Counted from the first letter of the stretch, positions 1-9,756 are shown. The stretch: 64,000 bases of DNA from Paeniglutamicibacter gangotriensis Lz1y (GCF_000348945.1 NZ_AOCK01000003.1:1-64000); one strand, 5' to 3'. Program-made: numbers and translations. The notes: generated by a model not told the origin, from the letters alone.

Positions 1-161
1 GGTCCTTTGCTCTAGATGTGACCATATGCGGAAAAATCTCGCATGTATCTAGATAATCGATCAACCGTTTCTCGATCGCTTCAAGCGCTGATCTATAGTC
101 CTCTTGAACCCGTACGTATCTTTCGTAGGTGGCTTTCGCATTCCACTCTTGAGACATTGCG

Positions 162-1268
162 CTATCTCACGTTCGAATTTGATACAGAGCTCAGCGGAAC
201 ACCTCGAATGATGACGTCGTACAGTTCTTCATTGGCACTGTTTGGATGCGGTTCTACAATGACTGTTCCACCTGCACCTATCAAACTTGCAGGCGCGTTG
301 ATAGATATTTCGGCACCGAGATTCAATCGAAGGTTGCTAAGTCGGTTTCTGACACGGCCTGCATCTTTAGAGAACGTGACAAGGGGCATGCCACGTGCAA
401 CCGTCGCTAGTTCCACTTCTTGTTGAGAATGGGCGGGAACATGGGTGCGGATGAAGTCGCCGGCATCAAGGGTCGGCATGTTGCTACTCAATTCGACGCT
501 GAGGGCACTGTGAAGCCTGATCTTCTCGTTTGCATCGAGACTACTAATTTCGATTGCCTCTGACAGTACGTTCAAATACCGTTCTGTCAGAACGACCGGT
601 TGTTCGCCAAGTTTCATTCCCAAGAACTCGCCAATGTAGTAGTTTGCAAAGTTCCTACCATTCTGGACGTCCGCAAGGTATCCATGAGCGACCATAGGCT
701 CAGTGTCAGTGTCAGTGTCAGTCGAAGTCTCGTCGGCATCCAACGCAACATCGCCAGTAAACAGAAGTGCGATCTTGTAGACCCTGTTGAGCTCACTAAA
801 AACTAAGTCGCGGATATGCTCAATTGAGATTCCTTTTAGACCGTTTTCATTTGTAGTCTGTTCGGCACGCATAGCCTCTTGATGCTCGACCTTAGCAACC
901 AAGACACAAGCAATCCCGTCAAGGGTTGCATCGGCAACGACCATTAGTCCAGGCTTCGCGGTTAAACGCTGTACTTCTGCCAACCGAGAAGCGAGGAACT
1001 TGCTGAATCCTAAGAGATCTTGATCCTCAAAAAAGCGTCTTGTTTCCTTCGGCGTTGGAGAATCAACCTTGTCGCTAGGTACAACCCTTAGCGCACGCGA
1101 GGCCAAAGCATCGACAAACCTGTCGATCATGAACTTTCTATCGATATCTTCCAACTGAACTGGCAAGTCCGTCAGAATTGCCTCGAAATGACGATCGTTA
1201 GCTTGCCCTACCGTTGCAATCTGGTGCATGTACACCGTCGACATATCAAGGGTTTGGAAAGCTGGCAT
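162..1268 (-). CDS. Nucleoid-associated protein, NdpA/YejK family
   Basis: This 368-residue protein resembles the 37-kDa nucleoid-associated NdpA/YejK family. The best-matching parts are a central helix region (GYLADVQNGRNFANYYIGEF, about residues 200-220) and a C-terminal beta-rich region ending near 'YDVIIRGVP'. Both line up with the E. coli YejK fold as I remember it. Family members bind DNA, but their exact role is poorly defined, and they recur in bacterial defence islands. The start is supported by a GGAGG Shine-Dalgarno 5-6 nt before the ATG. A Ser/Thr-Asp run (DETSTDTDTDTE, about residues 178-189) is encoded by a short hexanucleotide repeat near 700-720. The gene is divergent from the methylase operon and AT-rich compared with the rest of the window. 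The family call is from remembered sequence similarity, so it is moderate. Confidence 0.65.
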   Translation of the reverse strand: MPAFQTLDMSTVYMHQIATVGQANDRHFEAILTDLPVQLEDIDRKFMIDRFVDALASRALRVVPSDKVDSPTPKETRRFFEDQDLLGFSKFLASRLAEVQRLTAKPGLMVVADATLDGIACVLVAKVEHQEAMRAEQTTNENGLKGISIEHIRDLVFSELNRVYKIALLFTGDVALDADETSTDTDTDTEPMVAHGYLADVQNGRNFANYYIGEFLGMKLGEQPVVLTERYLNVLSEAIEISSLDANEKIRLHSALSVELSSNMPTLDAGDFIRTHVPAHSQQEVELATVARGMPLVTFSKDAGRVRNRLSNLRLNLGAEISINAPASLIGAGGTVIVEPHPNSANEELYDVIIRGVPLSSVSNSNVR

Positions 1269-1362
1269 GTATTCCTCCGAAGGGACTCATAGTTACTGAG
1301 AATCATCGCGGATGAAAGGGAAAATTCCAACTTTGAGTGCAGCAGAATTGACAGGAAGATTG

Positions 1363-1391
1363 ATTACATACGTACGAAACTAATCTATCAA
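1363..1391 (-). promoter_or_regulatory. Probable sigma70-type promoter of the ndpA-like gene
   Basis: Read on the minus strand, TTGATA is followed after 17 bp by TGTAAT, close to the -35/-10 consensus. It lies about 95 bp upstream of the ATG at 1268. The rest of the divergent gap (1269-1735) shows no gene. I found no equally clear promoter for the plus-strand methylase operon, whose first gene has only a GTAGAGGT ribosome site. Confidence 0.5.
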
Positions 1392-1735
1392 GGTTCGACC
1401 TATGGATGCCCCTGCATCCATATCTCGATGGATACCGTGCGACAAGGCCGTAGGGGCACCATGGAACATCCCTTGGCCGCCGTCTAATTCATCTTCGGTC
1501 ATGCACACGGCGGCCGCGCACCGAATTATTCGCTGCCAAACCGAATGTTACAATCGACGAGCAGTTGAACCGTAAGACTTTACCAATGGTGAAGCGTCTG
1601 GGAAGTATGAAACTATTGCGATCGCCGGGCCGCAATATCAAGCTAGCGACGTCCACGCTGATGATGGCGCGCCGGACGCATCCTTAGAACAGGTCGGGCG
1701 GGTCCAATGTCAGGCGTCATCAATAAGGTAGAGGT

Positions 1736-2359
1736 ATGAATCTGGTGAAGTCGAAGCAACGTGTTGAAGACCATGGTGAGGTATTTACGCCGGCTTGGTT
1801 GGTCGAGGCGATGCTTGATCTGGTGAAGGACGAAACCGAGCGCATCGACTCCCGATTCCTCGAGCCGGCTTGCGGGTCAGGAAATTTTATTGTGCGCGTG
1901 CTTCGGCGCAAGCTCGCCGCCGTCGAGATTAAGTACGGCAAGTCTGCCTTCGAGAAGCGCCATTACGCCCTGTACGGCCTCATGTGCATCTACGGTATCG
2001 AGTTACTCCCTGACAATGTCGCCGAGTGCCGTGAGAATATGCTGGAGATCTTCGATGATTTCCTCGCGCTCACGGAGGACGACGAATTCCACCGAGCCGG
2101 GGCATATGTGCTGAGCCAGAACATCGTTCATGGGGATGCCATGACGATGCTAACCGACGATGGCACGGCCATCAGTTTCCCGGAGTGGGGTTACCTCGGG
2201 AAGGGCAAGTTCCAGCGTCGAGACTTCCGCTACGACACCCTCACGCAGATGAGCGCCTTCGGTGGGCAAGACACCCTCTTTGCGGACCTCGGGAGTCACG
2301 ATGTCTTTACCCCGACCAAAAGCTACTTGGCCATGAGTGTTGGAGAGCTGGCGTCATGA
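1736..2359 (+). CDS. Short DNA methyltransferase-fold protein lacking NPPY (RM-like operon, gene 1)
   Basis: The product has 207 residues. It carries the pre-motif 'GEVFTP' (residues about 14-19) and a canonical SAM-binding motif I 'FLEPACGSGNF' (about 42-52). 'YGIELLPDNV' and 'NIVHGDAMTM' follow, the usual run-up to catalytic motif IV. The NPPY catalytic motif itself is absent, and the reading frame ends by overlapping the next gene (ATGA, 2356-2359). It is therefore either a SAM-binding partner for the full methylase downstream or a catalytically incomplete paralogue. The ORF is intact with no visible frameshift, and I have the impression that this short form recurs in other genomes, so I treat it as a real gene. 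It is part of a tightly overlapped three-gene operon. Confidence 0.75.
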   Translation: MNLVKSKQRVEDHGEVFTPAWLVEAMLDLVKDETERIDSRFLEPACGSGNFIVRVLRRKLAAVEIKYGKSAFEKRHYALYGLMCIYGIELLPDNVAECRENMLEIFDDFLALTEDDEFHRAGAYVLSQNIVHGDAMTMLTDDGTAISFPEWGYLGKGKFQRRDFRYDTLTQMSAFGGQDTLFADLGSHDVFTPTKSYLAMSVGELAS

Positions 2360-4020
2360 CCGCCCATGCCAATTTCTCGCTCCGCGGCCGCAACCCCGAC
2401 GTGCTCTCATGCATCGCTAACCTCTCTAATGATGAGGTCTTCACTCCTCCCGAGTTTGCCAACCTCATGCTCGACAACTTGACCCAGGCGTGGGCCGAAG
2501 CTCACGATGGGGAGAACATTTGGTCGAACCCTGCCGTACGGTTCCTCGACCCATTCACCAAGTCAGGTGTGTTCCTGCGGGAGATTACGAGTCGATTGAC
2601 CGAAGGGCTCACTGAGATGATGCCTGACTTGCAGTCCCGTGTCGATCACATCCTCACGAAGCAGGTCTTCGGCATTGCCATCACCCGCCTGACAAGCCTG
2701 ATGGCACGCCGCAGCGTCTATTGCTCAAAGGTGGCCAACGGATCGCGCTCGATCACCGCGGCGTTCGACAACGCGAACGGAAACGTGTGGTTTGAACGCC
2801 TTGAACACACTTGGGAAGGCGGCACCGAATGGGTTCACACAGCTGACCCAGGCGGTAGGCCGATAAAAAAATTCACCAACGGACGCTGCAAGTTCTGCGG
2901 CGCTTCCCAACTAGTGACGGACCGCGGCGCAGAGCTGGAAACCCATGCATACGCCTTCATTCACACACACGATATCAAGGCTCGGCTCTCCGAGTTGTTT
3001 GGAGAAGACATGCAATTTGATGTGATTATCGGGAACCCTCCGTATCAGATTAAAGGCGGGGGCGGCGGTTCCAACGATTCGCCGATCTATAACCTCTTCG
3101 TCAAACAGGCCATTCATCTACAGCCGCGATTCCTCAGCATGGTCATCCAATCCCGCTGGATGGCTGGAGGCAGAGGCTTGAGCGAGTTCCGGGCGGAGTT
3201 TCTGGCTGATTCACACATTCGTACGCTCGTAGACTACGAAAACGCGAAAGATGCTTTTCCCACGGTCGGCATTGGCGGTGGTATCTGCTATTTTCTATGG
3301 GATCGCGACAACCCAGGACTGTGCGAAAGCGTGTATCACCGCAATGACGTGAGCATCGGGCCCTACCCTCGTCGTCTTGATGAGTTCGACGTTTTCGTGC
3401 GGGACAAGCGGGCCGTCGATATCCTTCATAAGGTACTGGCGTTAGGCGAAAGTTCATTTGAGAAACTCGTGAGCGGTGACACGCCATTCGGGCTGGCAAC
3501 AAACTTCAAGGAATACCACAGGGATGCGAGCCCGAAATCTGATCAGATACTTCTCTACGCCAACCTCGGCACCACTCGGGTTCGGGGTGCCATAGACCGC
3601 AATGTGATCAGGAAGAACACCCATCTGATCGACGCATGGAAACTCTTCCTTCCCGTTGCTGGATCAGGCCGTGAGCGTGAACGGAGTGGCGTAGACGTAG
3701 TCCTCAGTCCACCAATCGTTGGAGAACCCCAATCTGCCTGCACGCAGACGTACTTGGTGGCCGGCCCTTTAAGTTCAAAGAACGAGGCACAGAGCATCGA
3801 TTCGTACCTGCGAACACGACTTATTCGGTTCCTCATTTCCCTTCGAAAACCAGCACAGCACGTCTTCCGGGGCATGTACCGATGGGTTCCCCAGCAACCT
3901 TGGGACCGCACGTGGACTGATGCTGCCCTCTATGAGAAGTACGGCATCACCGAGGATGAGGTCGCCTTTATCGAGTCGATGATTCGTCCCATGAATGCGA
4001 CCACAACGGCAGCTGACTGA
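2356..4020 (+). CDS. Eco57I-type N6-adenine DNA methyltransferase (RM-like operon, gene 2)
   Basis: The 554-residue product has an 'FTP' element at about residue 29, a modified motif I 'DPFTKSG' starting at Asp65 (usual form DPxxGSG), and catalytic motif IV 'GNPPY' with Asn227. The target is therefore probably adenine N6. A 'CKFCG' element lies between motif I and NPPY and could be half of a zinc site. The C-terminal half probably recognises DNA. I chose the ATG at 2356 because it overlaps the stop of gene 1 (ATGA). The open frame extends further upstream, but only as an overlap with gene 1. The stop overlaps the start of gene 3 by one base (TGATG), so the operon is translationally coupled. 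Confidence 0.85.
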   Translation: MTAHANFSLRGRNPDVLSCIANLSNDEVFTPPEFANLMLDNLTQAWAEAHDGENIWSNPAVRFLDPFTKSGVFLREITSRLTEGLTEMMPDLQSRVDHILTKQVFGIAITRLTSLMARRSVYCSKVANGSRSITAAFDNANGNVWFERLEHTWEGGTEWVHTADPGGRPIKKFTNGRCKFCGASQLVTDRGAELETHAYAFIHTHDIKARLSELFGEDMQFDVIIGNPPYQIKGGGGGSNDSPIYNLFVKQAIHLQPRFLSMVIQSRWMAGGRGLSEFRAEFLADSHIRTLVDYENAKDAFPTVGIGGGICYFLWDRDNPGLCESVYHRNDVSIGPYPRRLDEFDVFVRDKRAVDILHKVLALGESSFEKLVSGDTPFGLATNFKEYHRDASPKSDQILLYANLGTTRVRGAIDRNVIRKNTHLIDAWKLFLPVAGSGRERERSGVDVVLSPPIVGEPQSACTQTYLVAGPLSSKNEAQSIDSYLRTRLIRFLISLRKPAQHVFRGMYRWVPQQPWDRTWTDAALYEKYGITEDEVAFIESMIRPMNATTTAAD

Positions 4021-6572
4021 TGGGAAAGTCCATCGAGGAACTTCTACCACCGAAACCTGATGCTCGACTGCGGATCTACGCTTACTCCATCGACAGCCCT
4101 GCCCACGTTGGACTTGTCAAAGTGGGGCAGACCACCCGCGACGTGAAGAAGCGGATCGAGGAGCAGACCAAGACGGCTGGCATCACTCCCACGATCCTTT
4201 TAGACGTACCCGCGGAGCGGGAGGATGGCAGTTCCTTCACTGACTTCGAAGTGCGGGCGCGTCTCAAGACCAGGGGCTTAGAGAACGTCCATCTTGAGTG
4301 GATGAGGTGCTCACTCGATGACGTGAAGACGGTGATAACTGAACTGCGTACAGGGAAGAGGCTTGTCGGAACCCATCATGAGACCTTCCGTCCGCGGCGG
4401 GAGCAGGCCGAAGCCGTCAAGAAGACGCGCGACTATTTCCACTCCATCTGGCAGGAGGACATGCACGCCGTTCCGCGGTTCCTCTGGAACGCGAAGATGC
4501 GCTTTGGCAAGACCTTCACCTCCTACCAATTGGCCAAGAGCCTTGGTGCTACTCGCGTCCTTGTGGTGACCTTCAAACCCGCTGTCGAAGATGCATGGCA
4601 AACCGACCTTGAGAACCACGCCGACTTTGAAGGTTGGCAATACATGAGCAAGCAATCCGGTGTCGATCCGTCGGCGGTGGCCAAAGACCAGCCGCTTGTC
4701 TACTTCGGCTCTTTCCAAGACCTGTTGGGCCGCGACAAGGTTGGCAACATCAAGGCCAAGAACCAGTGGCTACACGAAATCAACTGGGATCTGGTTATCT
4801 TCGATGAGTACCACTTCGGCGCATGGCGCGACACCGCCAAGGAGCTTTTCGAGGGGGAGGACGATTCGCAAATTACGGCGGAAACCAAACTTGCTTACAA
4901 CCCCGAGCTGGATGCCTACAATGAAGACTTGGACGTGCTGAGCGAGCCCGAAACGGAGTTCCTTCCTATCACGACACGGGCTTACCTGTACTTGTCTGGT
5001 ACGCCCTTCAAGGCTCTAGCTACGGGCGAGTTTATTGAGGAGCAGATCTTCAACTGGACCTATACGGATGAGCAGCGGGAGAAGGCTCGTTTCGGCAGGG
5101 TTCATTCGGGCGAGTTGAACCCCTATGGGGCCTTGCCAGAGATGCGGCTGATGACCTACCAGATGCCTGATGAACTGCTGTCCATTGCCAGTATGGGCGA
5201 GTTTGATGAGTTCGATCTTAATGCTTTCTTCTCTGCCACCGGTGTCGGAAAGAGCGCTGAGTTCAAACACAAGAACGATGTTCAGAAGTGGCTCGACATC
5301 ATCCGGGGTGCCTACGCCCCAACGCAGGTCGACAACCTCAAGCAAGGCTCTCAGCGACCGCCCTTCCCATACTCGGACATACGGCTACTTCCTTACCTTC
5401 AGCATTCCTTCTGGTTCTTTCCGAATGTGGCTGCCTGCCATGCGATGTCAAACCTGCTTGCGGAACCGCAGAACGCCTTTTTCCACAAATACAGAGTGTT
5501 AACAGTTGCTGGAACGAGCGCAGGAGTCGGTTTGGAAGCCCTTCCGCCCGTGCGAGAGGCTATTGGCAGTGGGCACGGGAACGGCTCAATCACGTTGTCG
5601 TGCGGCAAGCTCACCACCGGCGTGACGGTTCCGCAATGGTCGTCGATCCTCATGCTCCGTAACCTGAAATCCCCTGAGACCTACTTCCAAGCGGCCTTCC
5701 GAGTTCAATCTCCGTGGAGCCAGAAGAATCCCAACGGCAACAACCCCAACGAAGAAGAGATATACAAACCCGTCTGCTTCGTCTTCGATTTTGCCCCGAC
5801 CCGGGCGCTGAGGCAGTTGTCGGACTACGGCGTGGGCCTCAGCCCTAGCGAGAATCCCGAGAACGCACTCGAGGAGCTAGTGTCGTTCCTTCCCGTTCTC
5901 GCCTACGACGGTTCACGCATGGTGCAGATCGATGCGGGCGGGATCCTCGATGTGGCCATGGCTGGCACGAGTGCCACCCTGCTTGCTCGCAAGTGGGAGT
6001 CGGCCATCTTGGTGAACGTAGACAACGACACTCTACGGCGCATCCTCAACAATGAGGAAGCTCTGAAAGCGGTTATGAACATCGAGGGATTTCGAGCGCT
6101 CGGAGACCACGTCATCGAGACCGTTATCAACAAGAGTGAGAAGGTCAAGGCGACAAAGAAGAGTAAGGGCGAGGATCTCACCCCTAAGGAGAAGCGGGAA
6201 ATTACTGCCGAGGAGCGGGAATACAAGTCCAAGCGCAAGCTTATCCAAGAAAAGCTAATAAAGTTCGCGACTCGTATCCCTGCCTTCATGTACCTCACGG
6301 ACTACCGGGAGAACACGCTTCAAGACGTTATTACAAAGCTGGAACCCGATGTCTTTAAGACCGTAACCGGTCTTTCGGTGGAAGATTTCCACCTGCTTGT
6401 ACGGCTCAAGGTATTTAACACTGAACACATGAACCAGGCCGTGTTCGCGTTCAGGCGCTACGAGGATGCATCGCTGTCATACACCGGCATCGAGAGCCAC
6501 GAAGGCCTAACACGGTATGGCCTATATGACACCGTAGTCGCAAGGGAAGTACTGGTGGCTCCGGCTTCCTAA
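4020..6572 (+). CDS. GIY-YIG nuclease fused to SF2 helicase (RM-like operon, gene 3)
   Basis: The 850-residue product starts with a GIY-YIG-like domain (about residues 17-110, 'IYAYSID...VKVGQTTRDVKKRI'). A superfamily 2 helicase/translocase follows, with Walker A 'AKMRFGKT' (158-165), Walker B 'DEYH' (262-265), motif III 'LSGTPF' (from 325), 'CGKLTTGVTV' (from 528) and a motif-VI-like 'AAFRVQSPW' (from 558). The architecture parallels restriction subunits that translocate and cut, with GIY-YIG replacing the usual PD-(D/E)xK domain. A lysine-rich helical stretch lies at about 695-740. The overlap with the adenine methylase gene suggests one restriction-modification complex. The fold calls are firm; the biological role is inferred. 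Confidence 0.8.
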   Translation: MGKSIEELLPPKPDARLRIYAYSIDSPAHVGLVKVGQTTRDVKKRIEEQTKTAGITPTILLDVPAEREDGSSFTDFEVRARLKTRGLENVHLEWMRCSLDDVKTVITELRTGKRLVGTHHETFRPRREQAEAVKKTRDYFHSIWQEDMHAVPRFLWNAKMRFGKTFTSYQLAKSLGATRVLVVTFKPAVEDAWQTDLENHADFEGWQYMSKQSGVDPSAVAKDQPLVYFGSFQDLLGRDKVGNIKAKNQWLHEINWDLVIFDEYHFGAWRDTAKELFEGEDDSQITAETKLAYNPELDAYNEDLDVLSEPETEFLPITTRAYLYLSGTPFKALATGEFIEEQIFNWTYTDEQREKARFGRVHSGELNPYGALPEMRLMTYQMPDELLSIASMGEFDEFDLNAFFSATGVGKSAEFKHKNDVQKWLDIIRGAYAPTQVDNLKQGSQRPPFPYSDIRLLPYLQHSFWFFPNVAACHAMSNLLAEPQNAFFHKYRVLTVAGTSAGVGLEALPPVREAIGSGHGNGSITLSCGKLTTGVTVPQWSSILMLRNLKSPETYFQAAFRVQSPWSQKNPNGNNPNEEEIYKPVCFVFDFAPTRALRQLSDYGVGLSPSENPENALEELVSFLPVLAYDGSRMVQIDAGGILDVAMAGTSATLLARKWESAILVNVDNDTLRRILNNEEALKAVMNIEGFRALGDHVIETVINKSEKVKATKKSKGEDLTPKEKREITAEEREYKSKRKLIQEKLIKFATRIPAFMYLTDYRENTLQDVITKLEPDVFKTVTGLSVEDFHLLVRLKVFNTEHMNQAVFAFRRYEDASLSYTGIESHEGLTRYGLYDTVVAREVLVAPAS

Positions 6573-6728
6573 ACATGCCAGCACCTGGGACACAAGAATC
6601 GTCCTACCATGCTGTCGCACCAGGGGCGCCGGGCCTGAAACTCGGCGAGTTATTTTTGGAGAACCAATACACCGGATCGAGTTCCCAGCTGTGGCCGGTT
6701 CCGCCGATGCAGAATACGAAACGCTGCG

Positions 6729-7070
6729 TCAGCGCGACCCCTCCGAGTCAACAGCAATGCCTGACTTCAGTGAGGGCTGAACTGCAAACGTGACTGTGCA
6801 GTCCCCCGCGAAAAAACACAGACTGCATGAGGAGCATCTCGGGATTCCTAGGCCGCACACTGAACCTGCTCCATGCCGCGCGAGTCGGTGATGGGAGTGG
6901 AGAAGGAGCGGCTGAAGGTCAGTTGGTCCTTGATCTCGCGTTCCTCCTCCATGGGGGATGCTGCCCCAGAATTTCACCGTCGGCAGCCGGGTCAGGAGTT
7001 GTTCCAGGTCCTCCGCGGTGACGGGATTCCACACGTACACCCACCCAGGTGTCGGAATTCCTTGACGCAC
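6729..7070 (-). pseudogene. Possible decayed gene fragment, unrecognised
   Basis: The 668-bp gap between the RM-like operon and the GmrSD-type gene has no convincing intact gene. On the minus strand one frame reads like protein ('PGWVYVWNPVTAEDLEQLL...VKFWGSIP'), and a neighbouring frame continues 'MEEEREIKDQLTFSRSFSTP...' to a stop near 6853. This looks like a frameshifted remnant. I do not recognise the family. Confidence 0.25.
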
Positions 7071-7240
7071 AGGTTTGAAAGCTCGGAAAAGGTCTTGAGC
7101 CCTCGAGAGTCCTCACTACGAGAGCGATCGCCGATAACAGCGCCTTTGTACATCGGAATCATAGGGGCTGGAAGAAACTGTTCCGGGTCACCCTTCGACC
7201 TCGTTGGTGACTTTTCTACAGCAAATGATTTACTGGGATC

Positions 7241-9355
7241 ATGAAGGCAACTGAGGCATCGCTCCTGCAATTCTTGAAGAAATCGCCGCAGTTCGTCATC
7301 CCGATCTATCAACGCACCTACAGCTGGACCGAAAAGGAGTGCGACCAACTCTGGTCCGACGTGATCCGTGCCGGCGAAAACGACGACGCGAACGCGCACT
7401 TCGTCGGCTCGGTGGTCTACGTCGAGAAGGGGATCTACCAGGTATCCAGCCAATCCCCGCTCCTGGTCATCGACGGCCAGCAGCGCCTGACCACCGTGAC
7501 GCTTCTACTCGAGGCGCTCTCACGCCACCTGGGTGACCGCGAACCGGTTGAAGGCTTCTCGGCGAAGAAGCTGCGCAGCTACTACCTGCTCAATCCCCTG
7601 GAAGACGGAGACAAGGCGTTCAAGCTTCTTCTGACGCAGACAGACCGGGAAACCCTGATTAACCTCGTGCAGCAACGCCCGCTTCCGCGGGAACACTCCG
7701 TGCGTGTCCAACAGAACTTCGAGTTTTTCGACCAAAAGGTGCGCCGCCTCGGATCGAACCTGGAACTCTTGTGCCGGGGCCTGGGCAAACTGATGATTGT
7801 CGACGTTGCGCTGAACCGCGAACAGGACAACCCGCAGCTGATTTTCGAGAGCATGAACTCCACCGGCCGCGAACTCAGCCAGGCAGACCTGATCCGCAAC
7901 TACGTGCTGATGGGGCTGGAACCTGAACACCAGACGGAACTGTATGAACTGCACTGGCGACCCATGGAGCTCGAGTTCGGCCAGGAAAGCTACGGGTCGT
8001 ACTTCGACGCCTTCATGCGGCACTACCTCACCGTCAAGACCGGGGACATCCCGAATGTCCGCGCCGTGTACGAGGCGTTCAAGGCCCATGCGAGCCGGCC
8101 CGAGGTCGCGGAAGCCGGTGTGGACGAGCTGGTCAAGGACGTCCAGCTCTACGCGGGATACTACTGCTCCATGGCCCTGGGCCGGGAACCCGACCCCGCG
8201 CTGAAGGATTCCTTCCAGGACCTGCGCGACCTGCGCGTGGATGTCGCCTATCCCCTGCTCCTTGAGCTGTACCACGACTATGCCAATGCAACGCTGCCGC
8301 GGGAGGATTTCCTGCGAGCCCTGCAGCTCATCGAGTCCTACGTCTTCCGGCGCGCCATCTGCGCCATCCCAACCAATTCGCTGAACAAGACCTTCGCGAC
8401 GCTCGGCCGCAGCCTGAAGAAGGACCGGTACCTCGAAAGCCTGGAGGCGAATTTCCTGCTGCTGCCCTCCTACCGGCGCTTCCCCAACGACGAAGAATTC
8501 CGCCGTGAACTTGAAACACGCGACATGTACAACCTCCCCCGCCGCAGCTTCTGGTTGCGCAGGCTGGAAAACCACGGCCGCAAGGAACGGGTGTTCGTCG
8601 ATGAATACACCATCGAGCACATCATGCCCCAAAATCCCACCGTGCCGGAGGAGTGGAAGCGCGAGCTGGGCCCGGAATGGGAACGCATCCACGAAGCGAA
8701 GCTGCACACCCTCGGGAACCTGACCCTCACCGGATACAACAGCGAATACAGCGACCGGCCGTTCCGGCAGAAGCGCGACATGCCAGGCGGGTTCCGCGAG
8801 AGCCCGCTCCACCTGAACCGCGGCATCGGCGCCGTGGAGCAGTGGAGCGAGGACCAGATCGAAGCCAGAGCGGCCGCCCTGTCAAAAACCGCGATCACGG
8901 TATGGCAACGCCCCGACGTCGAGAAAAGCGTGCTCACCGCCTACGGCGCCAAGCCCAGGGGCGACGCCCGGCCTGAATATGGCCTCGAGGACCACCCACA
9001 CCTCTCCGCGGGCCGTCCCATGCGCCGCCTCTTCGAGGCACTGCGCCTCGAATTGCTCGCGCTCGACCCCAACATCGGCGAAGAGATCCTGAAGCTCTAC
9101 ATCGCCTACAAGGCCGAAACCAACGTGGTCGACATCGTCCCCCAGGCTACCCGGCTGCGACTGTCCCTGAACATGCCCTTCCCCGAACTCCTCGACCCCA
9201 AAGGCGTGGCCAAGGATGTGACGAACCTGGGCCGGTGGGGAAACGGCGATGTGGAAGTCGGCCTGTCCACCGTGGGAGAGATCCCCTATGTTCTGGGGCT
9301 AGTGCGGCAATCCCTGGAACGACAGCTCAGCAACGGGACCTCCGCCGCCGAGTAA
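7241..9355 (+). CDS. GmrSD-type type IV restriction enzyme (DUF262-DUF1524)
   Basis: This 704-residue protein has an N-terminal DUF262 domain with 'IPIYQRTYSW' (about 20-29), 'IDGQQRLTT' (77-85) and 'FESMNSTGRELSQADLIRN' (about 203-221). A C-terminal DUF1524 HNH-type nuclease domain has 'IEHIMPQ' (from 458) and 'LGNLTLTGYN' (about 491-500). In the family, DUF262 is the NTP-dependent half and DUF1524 cleaves modified phage DNA, for example glucosylated hydroxymethylcytosine. Single-chain fusions of the two are common. The ATG at 7241 has only a weak GGGA ribosome site. It stands alone between the RM-like operon and the helicase-nuclease gene, and the whole stretch reads as a defence island. 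The substrate is unknown. Confidence 0.85.
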   Translation: MKATEASLLQFLKKSPQFVIPIYQRTYSWTEKECDQLWSDVIRAGENDDANAHFVGSVVYVEKGIYQVSSQSPLLVIDGQQRLTTVTLLLEALSRHLGDREPVEGFSAKKLRSYYLLNPLEDGDKAFKLLLTQTDRETLINLVQQRPLPREHSVRVQQNFEFFDQKVRRLGSNLELLCRGLGKLMIVDVALNREQDNPQLIFESMNSTGRELSQADLIRNYVLMGLEPEHQTELYELHWRPMELEFGQESYGSYFDAFMRHYLTVKTGDIPNVRAVYEAFKAHASRPEVAEAGVDELVKDVQLYAGYYCSMALGREPDPALKDSFQDLRDLRVDVAYPLLLELYHDYANATLPREDFLRALQLIESYVFRRAICAIPTNSLNKTFATLGRSLKKDRYLESLEANFLLLPSYRRFPNDEEFRRELETRDMYNLPRRSFWLRRLENHGRKERVFVDEYTIEHIMPQNPTVPEEWKRELGPEWERIHEAKLHTLGNLTLTGYNSEYSDRPFRQKRDMPGGFRESPLHLNRGIGAVEQWSEDQIEARAAALSKTAITVWQRPDVEKSVLTAYGAKPRGDARPEYGLEDHPHLSAGRPMRRLFEALRLELLALDPNIGEEILKLYIAYKAETNVVDIVPQATRLRLSLNMPFPELLDPKGVAKDVTNLGRWGNGDVEVGLSTVGEIPYVLGLVRQSLERQLSNGTSAAE

Positions 9356-9756
9356 CTGAACGGGAACACCGATATTCCAAGCGACTGACCGCTAGATTTC
9401 CATGCAGCATCCTCGGACCGGCGTATCCAAGGCCGGCACGGCGAGACCGCACGGGATCCGCGTTGGTCAGCCGCCAGGCCCACTTCGAGGTGCACGGCGA
9501 CGCCCTTACCAGAGCGTTTCAGGATCGATGCGGCGACAAGCATTGATGTACGCCGCCGGTCAGGGTACTCCTGACTCCGGTTAGTTTGAACAGCAGGGAC
9601 GGTGCCACCAGTTTATTCATCGACTCAACTTTGGCTATCCCAGCGCGATCAACGTGTACTTTCGCTTCAGGACATGCTTTTCAGGATCAAGATGCTTCAG
9701 AGTATTTTGGGAGGATTCGTTAAGCAATTTCCGCCACCTATCGAAAAAGTTTGGAT
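9356..9756 (+). other. Intergenic, no gene seen
   Basis: This 400-bp stretch lies between the GmrSD-type gene and the helicase-nuclease gene. Short open frames here do not resemble proteins, and I saw no strong hairpin or promoter. Confidence 0.5.

Noticed and set aside
2185-2355. Upstream extension of the Eco57I-type methylase
   Set aside because: It overlaps gene 1 in another frame, and the ATGA overlap start at 2356 begins the conserved sequence.
7520-8812. Long minus-strand open frame of 430 codons
   Set aside because: It is antisense to the GmrSD-type gene, whose DUF262 and DUF1524 motifs are clear; long antisense frames are expected at this GC content.
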